From Chenopodium formosanum (taxonomy: Eukaryota; Streptophyta; Magnoliopsida; Caryophyllales; Amaranthaceae): DNA of 64,000 nt. Below are positions 58,401 to 64,000 of the stretch, in pieces (the first letter of the stretch is position 1; every line of letters starts with the position of its first letter). Both the position numbers and the translations under genes were made by a program. Where the stretch lies: NCBI GenBank assembly GCA_024500155.1, contig CM044877.1, positions 36,652,001-36,716,000 of the forward strand, written 5' to 3'. Under the pieces are notes generated by a model. It had not been told where the DNA came from, searched no databases, and saw only the letters and a program-made list of their open reading frames with translations.

Positions 58401-58578
58401 ATTGTGTTATATCCCCCTCCACATAAGGAACAATCACACTACAGTTCTCTACAAACGGTTCCCTCATCACCCCATCCTCAACATCCACCCTATCACTTCC
58501 CTTTACACCACTTCCTTTGTCTTGCAAACCTATTACACTGCCCCTATCAACAGGAGGAGTTCCTACACTGTTCTCCAT
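55480..58578 (-). pseudogene. FAR1/MULE-type transposase, decayed
   Basis: Exon 1 (58578-57218) encodes 454 residues: acidic N-terminus, FAR1-type zinc DNA-binding domain at about 104-224 (FKKWQDVKAYYKEYAEEKGF, CECYGRP, KKCECIA, ELEHTGHTP), then the MULE core with D354 in VCFDSTY, D416 in GILTDQAA and WCIWHIM. After an 83-bp intron exon 2 gives YQEFKSELKCLVYESF, the MWVPAFMRDFFWAGMKTTQR block with the catalytic glutamate in RVES, a SWIM finger (FCDCRKF...GIICRHIIR) and an AT-hook, RGRGRPKG. A possible terminal exon (about 55600-55480) ends SYDSVLV. Lesions: a one-base deletion near 57072, a 125-bp tandem duplication with a second frameshift (56632-56886), and TAG near 56618. Catalytic residues persist but no full protein can be made. 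Confidence 0.86.
56632..56886. repeat. 125-bp tandem duplication inside the transposase
   Basis: TTTCTCAGCAGCAAAACCAC begins at 56632 and again at 56757, and both copies run through the same KLFEFPQKY...IRRLVSGFAA coding segment. The first copy in plus order also lacks one base. Confidence 0.88.
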
Positions 58579-59457
58579 CTATAACTTATTCCTGAACTGG
58601 GATATGCTGCAGCGAATTAATACACATTCCACATATGTTTCTATCAATAGAATAATAACTACCACTTTCATTCAATCAATTACTCCCCACAATCCAAGCA
58701 ATTAACAACCAGACATGCTGCTAATCCAAATTGATCCTTATGACAATAAAAAATCATTTTCACATAAAATTGTTACACACAAACCGTAGCAACTCTACAC
58801 AAATTTAACATACTCCCCAATTTTTGAACCAATCCAACATATCCCTATCTTTATCAACCACCAATAGTAAATTATAAAAATCAGCATGATTAACAACCAC
58901 ATGTACAACTACATTTGCAAATTACACATTTCCATCAGTTCAAAAAAATAAAATTTTATCACAATTCCAATATGCCCTACACCTTTCTCGTTAGAGTTTC
59001 TTACAATATGTACTTAATCGCAACTATAACCACCCCTGTTAACAATTTTTTTAAAACAATTTAACATACTACTCAACTCATTACTGTCACAAGACACATA
59101 AATTGACCATAACTACACAGATCCCCCCCCAAATCAATACACTACTACATCATACGATATGAAAAGTGGTACAGAAATTCTTACCAGTTTACTAGATTAG
59201 ATTACACCTCTATTGCTCCTCCGCCTCCTCCTTCTCCGCTTTGACGTTGATATAGATAATATGATACAAGACACTCATACAATTACATTTATTACACAAC
59301 TACTAACTACTATTCGATACAAGCAATAAATTTTTACATCAAAACCAACATTTTTCCGTCTCCCCTGGCGATAACCATCGTTAGTCCAGTGGCATCCTGA
59401 GTCATCCAACCAACTCACCTATTAATGACCTCACCTTCCACCTATGTATGATACTGT
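58579..59457 (-). other. Transposase promoter/leader region
   Basis: AT-rich with a purine-rich GGAGGAGGCGGAGGAG stretch on the minus strand near 59215-59235. No supported gene on the plus strand. Transcription of the transposase should start here, inside or next to the terminal repeat. Confidence 0.5.
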
Positions 59458-59528
59458 TCGGTATATTTACAACTGTGCCACAAGATGAACAAAACCCGTT
59501 CATCATAAAGATGAATGGGGGCGTCCCG
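59458..59528. repeat. MULE right terminal inverted repeat
   Basis: Reverse complement starts CG and carries ATTCATCTTTATGATGAAC and GTTCATC as in the left end. GATGAAC/GTTCATC arms form a 7-bp hairpin. Followed by CTAACTTTA. Confidence 0.82.
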
Positions 59529-59537
59529 CTAACTTTA

Positions 59538-61083
59538 TACTATAATATAAGTAGAGAAACACATGAAATTAATAAATAAATGTTGTTATGAGAATATATT
59601 ATAATATTGTTATGAGAATATATTTAGGCATATAGATTTACTCATTGTACATTAAAGTATATACGTTGATTTACTCATTACACTATCAGCAAATGTTTAA
59701 TAAAAAATATATATCAGGATTTTGAGTTTATATCAGGAAAATATATAGGTGTATTACTATAGATATTTATATAATTAAAAGCAAAGATAAATATTGTATT
59801 TTATTTGCTAGATATCAGTTTTGTTGCCTATGCATGCATATTATTGTATTTTGTAAGCAAAGATAAATATTGTATTTATTATTGGGTTAAATTTTTTCAA
59901 ATTTTGTTATGCATAATCTAGAGTGTAGTTTCAACATTAAATTCTTAATACTACGTAACAAAATTGTCTATCATCCAAAACTCCAACAAAGTGTCTCTTT
60001 ACTTATAGACTCATAAGGGGTGATTTCTAATCATTATCGATTAGACATTACATAATGTCTATCTTTTGTTACAATATTGTCTATCATGATTGAGTGTATT
60101 ACCCGTCAATCCTTTACTGTAAGTTGGAAAGTGAATAAGGAATGTGCCATCATATTATGTAATCGTTTTTTTTTTTGTTAAAAAAATACAGAAAAAATAC
60201 TGCATAATATTTCTTCCAAAAAAAATCTAATATTATCGCTACTAATCAATAGTTTTTACATTGAAATCAATTTTTACGTAAATTGCAATTGTTATCTTTT
60301 TCAAAAAAAAAAAATAATCATTTCCTCTTTTTTGCCACTTAAGTATTTTTGTTATTAAAAAAAAAAAACACTGAATAAATATTACATTTAAAAAAAAAAT
60401 AAATCAATTCCTCTTTTTTGCCACCTGAATCTTTTTGTACAAAAAAAAAAAAAACACAAAATAAATATTACTCCAAACTTTACTAATTTTGTACAAACAT
60501 ACTCTAAAAAATCAAACAATACAGACAATTATATGAACAACCTTTTTATACAAGTCTATAATAACATTTATTCTTAATTGAGGATTAGCAATAACAATGT
60601 TGATCCCTTGACCACAATTGTACTACTATTTCATGCCTGTAAGGTAGAATTCAATAATAAGTTAATTAGAGTTAGACGTAACTCATTATTTTTTGTAATG
60701 TATGTAGAAATGGAGTTGGTGTTTGAGATCGTTCATTAATTTAAATTATTGTTCTATTTTTTTTACAGTATATAAAACACTCCGTTGACTGCGTTTCACC
60801 TTTATCTTAAATTTCTACACCCTACAGGTATGAACAATTTATTTTTCTTTAATTTTGGTAATGTGAATGAGCATGTATATTTATTAGGTAATTTCAGGAT
60901 TTTATAAAGGACATGCTATTAATTTGCCACTACACTACATTACATACATATATTAATTTGCCACCACTAGGATTATAACATTGTAAATTGTTACAACTTA
61001 CTTCTATTAATTGATAATGTTCAAGCTATAATATCGATTCTTATATATTTATCTCTTGATTATTGTATAACTAAGAGATTAGA
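59538..61083. other. AT-rich flank of the MULE
   Basis: Continuation of the host segment from 36976-37924. A- and T-runs at 60168, 60305, 60357 and 60440; short repeats containing CCTCTTTTTTGCCAC at 60326 and 60410. No gene seen. Confidence 0.5.
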
Positions 61084-61676
61084 ATGAACATACATTCAAG
61101 TAATTATCGATTCAGAGAGAATTTGCAACACAAACATGCTAGATTAGCTGTTAGGCGAAGGTTACTATTCAAACGCACTACAAACCATGAAGATCCTATT
61201 TTCAAGCAACGTCGTTACTTATTGGAGAAAGAAGCACGATCCTTGCGACTATTAATGATGCAATTACGTCGATCAACACATCAATATCACGATGTGACAC
61301 GTGAAGTGGAGTAATTTCCTAATGAGATCCATATGAATGGTACTTAATTATAAGAACCATTAATATTTACTTTATAATAGTAATACCTTGCATAAAGGAT
61401 TCTATTAAATTTTTAAAAATTTAATTCCAGAAAGCTCACCTAATGATTGGATGCAATTACGTCGATCTACACATCAATATCACGATGTATCACGTGAAGT
61501 GGAGCAATTTCCTAATGAGATCAATATAAATGGTACTTATAAGGACCATTAATATTTACGTTACAGTAGTAATACTAATACCTTGCATTCAGGATTCTAT
61601 TAAATTTTAAAACACTTTCATTCCAGAAAGCTCACCTAATGAGGGGATAGACAATGATGCTAGACTTGATGAGCAA
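61084..61676 (+). pseudogene. Unrecognised gene fragment with a tandemly duplicated exon
   Basis: From ATG 61084 an Arg-rich frame reads LQHKHARLAVRRRLLFKRT, FKQRRYLLEKEARSLRLLMM and QLRRSTHQYHDVTREVE, then TAA at 61312. The segment GATGCAATTACGTCGATC...TTCCAGAAAGCTCACC is repeated about 200 bp later, where the stop codon is CAA (Gln). Each copy carries a GT...CAG intron-like stretch after NGT and an ESSPND/ESSPNEG exon start. So an exon-plus-intron unit has been duplicated and the first copy lost its frame. The coding family is unknown; a transposon protein N-terminus is possible. It is cut by the LTR at 61677. Confidence 0.4.
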
Positions 61677-64000
61677 TGTAATACCCCATATTTTTATGTA
61701 TTATTTATAAAGTATTTAAGTATTAATAAAATGTATTGTCAAGGGCTCAAGTATTTTAATTAAATATTCTAAAGGGTTAAAGTATTTTAAATATAAAGTT
61801 TTATAAAAGTAAAATATGTTTTGGGCCAAACATTTATTAATTATTGGGCAATGTAAATTATTCCTACATACTCTTATTGGAATAACCCATTCCAAAACCT
61901 ATAACTTAAGCCCTATCCCATAACTCAAGCCCACATTTTTATAAGCCCAAATTTAACCCTACACTCTCTACTCTATAAATACCCCATGAATCCCCAAAAA
62001 TTTCCCACACAAAAAGGTTAGTCTTATTTTCTCTCTCCTTTGTTTTATTAATTTGTGTAATTATAATTATTGATTTATGAGTTTTGATTTTATTGTTTGA
62101 AATTAATTTAATTAGTATCAAATTGTATTTTGATGATTGAACTTTATAATTTTCAGATTTTGTTAATTTTAAAACCTAGGGTTTTTAAATATTGAAAATC
62201 ATGATTTTAGGGTTTTTATGAATAATTGATTTAGGGCTTTTATAGTAATGATGTTTTGAAATTTTGGTGATTATAACTACTTATTAGTTTAAATTAATTC
62301 CAGATTTATTTTGAACACACAAATTCATGTTTTAATAATTAGATTTCCGTTCGTTAATATTAATCTCGTTTTAATCCCGATCAGGCTCTAAACTCCTCCG
62401 ATTTTGATAAAAAAAAAAAAAAAAAGTAGTGTTTTTCGAGTGGAAACAACGTTTTAAGAAAGACTCACTACCATAGGTAGTGAGCACTACCCTCTCGTGG
62501 CCAAATTCAGCCTCTAAATACGATTTTCGATCAGTTTTTGATTTTTAACGAAGTTTTTTTTTTATGCTTTAAATTTTATCTTTGAGTTTAAAAAGGGGTA
62601 AGAGATAATTTAATGCTTTTATGGATAATTTAAGTATAAAGATGTATTTTGATGAAGTTTTAAAGGATTTTTGATTAGTTTAAAATGTTGGAATTTTATT
62701 TAAAGTAGTATAATTGTGATTTTTAACAAAAGGGTGTGATTATCCATTAAAAAGGAGTTTAATTAGGGGTTTTTAAATAATTTTCAGATTATTATAAGTT
62801 ATTTAAAGTGAGTTTAAGTTGCTGGAAATTGTGTATACAAGGGTAATTAATATAGTATTATTGTCCCTTTATGTAGGAGACTTGGTTCGAGAATTGTTGT
62901 AGAGTACTCGGTTATTTTAAGAGCTTATTTGAGGTACGTTCGCGTACTTAGCATATTTTGATGATGTAGAATCATGCTAGGTTTAATTTCAATCAATTAC
63001 AAGTAGTATCATGCTAAGGTTTATGTATTGAGTGGTGAATTATTGGTGTTGGTGATTGAATTGTGAAGCATGAATTATTTGTGATGGTTTATGGATTGGA
63101 AAATTGTATTGTGGCATGATTATATGGACTACATATTTATTTATGGCATGATAGAGAGCATGTTTAATTAAACTAATTGTTTAATTATGTTTGGAATATT
63201 GAAAAGAAATTTTATTATGGTTCATATAATTTTTATTGATGCTTTAAGCATGAGAAATGAGCTATATAAGTGTCTACGTACACAAGGAATAAATTGTATG
63301 TTGGTGCCTTTGTGCAATTAAGGTGCTTTTAACACCGAGGGATAGGATTTTTGGCGCATTATGCGTTTAAGGTGTCTTTGACACTGAGGTAGAATTAAAA
63401 AGGGTTCAACATTAAATATTATGTGGTCACTAATTATTCAAGAATTAAATTGGTATGTTTGTCTGATTGAATAATTATTGTTGATTGACTTATTATGCTT
63501 TGAGAGTCATCACCAAGTCTAATAATATGTAAATAACGTAAAGTGAAAAATATTACGCACCAAAACTCTTGGAACGTATATACCTTGAGTATGAACAATG
63601 GGGGGAGTTATGGGGTTTTATATTTAACCATAACTTCTAACGGAGTACAGGACGCTGTATATTCCTTTTTATTATTATGCGCTGGAATTCCGCCACCTAT
63701 GTGTGGCACAGGTTTGTTGCTGGCACGGTTAGCTCCCGTGTCAGTTAACCCCAATTTATTGGGATAGGTATAGTTGGAAACCCGTTCGATGCGTAATCAA
63801 CGCTAAATGAATTATTTAGTGTCTAGTTAGAGTGTCTTGTTGATTGTTGTGTGTGCTTGTGAATAGGTGCATTGAGGTAAGTGTGTGTTGATAAGTGAAA
63901 GCATGATAGTGTGTTTAATTACGCTTATGTACTCAGTTTTGCTGATTGTGTGTGTATTTGTGTGTTTGGCCATGTCTTTACTTTGGCCCTACGACGACCC
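61677..64000 (+). mobile_element. LTR retrotransposon, left LTR, cut by the window end
   Basis: TGTAATACCCCATATTTTTA is the usual start of long LTRs of Tekay/Del-type chromoviruses, following AGCAA (61672-61676), a possible 5-bp duplication. A TATA box lies about 300 bp inside. Later parts contain repeated AAGGTG(C/T)(C)TTT(A/G)ACAC(C/T)GAGG near 63321 and 63370. No LTR end, primer site or gene is reached before 64000, so orientation and class are provisional. Confidence 0.6.
61974..61981 (+). promoter_or_regulatory. TATA box in the 61677 LTR
   Basis: TATAAATA in CTACTCTATAAATACCCC, followed by a pyrimidine-rich TTTTCTCTCTCC near 62028. It supports plus orientation. Confidence 0.6.

Larger units (their letters stand above)
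37925..59528 (-). mobile_element. Giant cargo-carrying Mutator-like element (MULE)
   Basis: Bounded by the perfect 9-bp duplication CTAACTTTA (37916-37924 and 59529-59537), the target-site length of Mutator elements. The ends are inverted repeats: both start CG and share ATTCATCTTTATGATGAAC at offset 12, then a seven-base variable gap and GTTCATC. The right end carries a FAR1-type MULE transposase gene on the minus strand. Span is 21.6 kb, about 19.1 kb once the later solo LTR E is removed, far above the few kilobases of ordinary MULEs. At least six other gene models lie between. The transposase is broken, so this copy is no longer self-sufficient. Coordinates depend on the duplication call, which I consider strong. 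Confidence 0.88.

Noticed and set aside
1..64000. CRISPR arrays, rRNA genes, bacterial operons
   Set aside because: No regularly spaced identical repeats with unique spacers, no rRNA sequence, and the whole window has plant transposon character.

Overview
The window is plant nuclear DNA from a repeat-rich, probably heterochromatic block. Evidence for this: nested LTR retrotransposons of Athila, Tat/Ogre and Copia type, a CACTA transposase fragment, MITEs, GT-AG introns and plant-type TATA boxes. I see no ordinary single-copy host gene, and no bacterial, organellar, rRNA or CRISPR feature. The species cannot be fixed from sequence; a Caryophyllales/Amaranthaceae origin is only an impression.

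Layout. (1) 1-1643: 19-bp tandem repeats and the truncated N-terminus of a CACTA transposase. (2) 1643-28294: a decayed, minus-strand, Copia-like element (C), split by two Athila-type insertions. One is element A (3434-19283, plus strand, Athila ORF1-like gene with one stop codon), whose first LTR was itself split by element B (3721-12974, minus strand, tRNA-Arg primed, gag only). The other is a solo A-family LTR (21485-23158) with a perfect AAAGT duplication. (3) 28295-36975: element D, an Athila-type, tRNA-Asp primed, gag-only element on the minus strand, truncated at 36975. (4) 36976-37924 and 59538-61676: an unclassified AT-rich host segment. (5) 37925-59528: a very large Mutator-like element (MULE) with 9-bp target duplications CTAACTTTA, terminal inverted repeats and a FAR1-type transposase gene, later hit by a solo LTR (E, 46660-49150, duplication AAAAG). 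Without E the MULE is about 19.1 kb. (6) 61677-64000: the start of another LTR element, cut by the window end.

The MULE is the most interesting object. Besides its decayed transposase (FAR1 DNA-binding domain, DDE residues, SWIM finger, AT-hook) it carries at least six further gene models, several with their own TATA box: a seven-exon gene of a mobile-element-associated family; a chimera ending in a LINE-type endonuclease fragment; a two-exon GRF zinc-finger membrane protein; a protein with a SUMO-interacting motif and two SUMO-like domains (RAD60/Esc2/NIP45-like layout, now pseudogenised); an uninterrupted XRCC3-like RAD51 paralogue; and an uninterrupted small gene of unknown family. A DNA transposon carrying both a RAD60-like SUMO-mimic and a RAD51 paralogue suggests a possible link between transposition and homologous-recombination repair. 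That link is inference.

Element B has a second unusual feature: its region downstream of gag holds three separate arrays of short hairpin-forming repeats and a compact run of hairpins. Element A and its relatives carry many copies of the perfect palindrome GCCCGATCGGGC.
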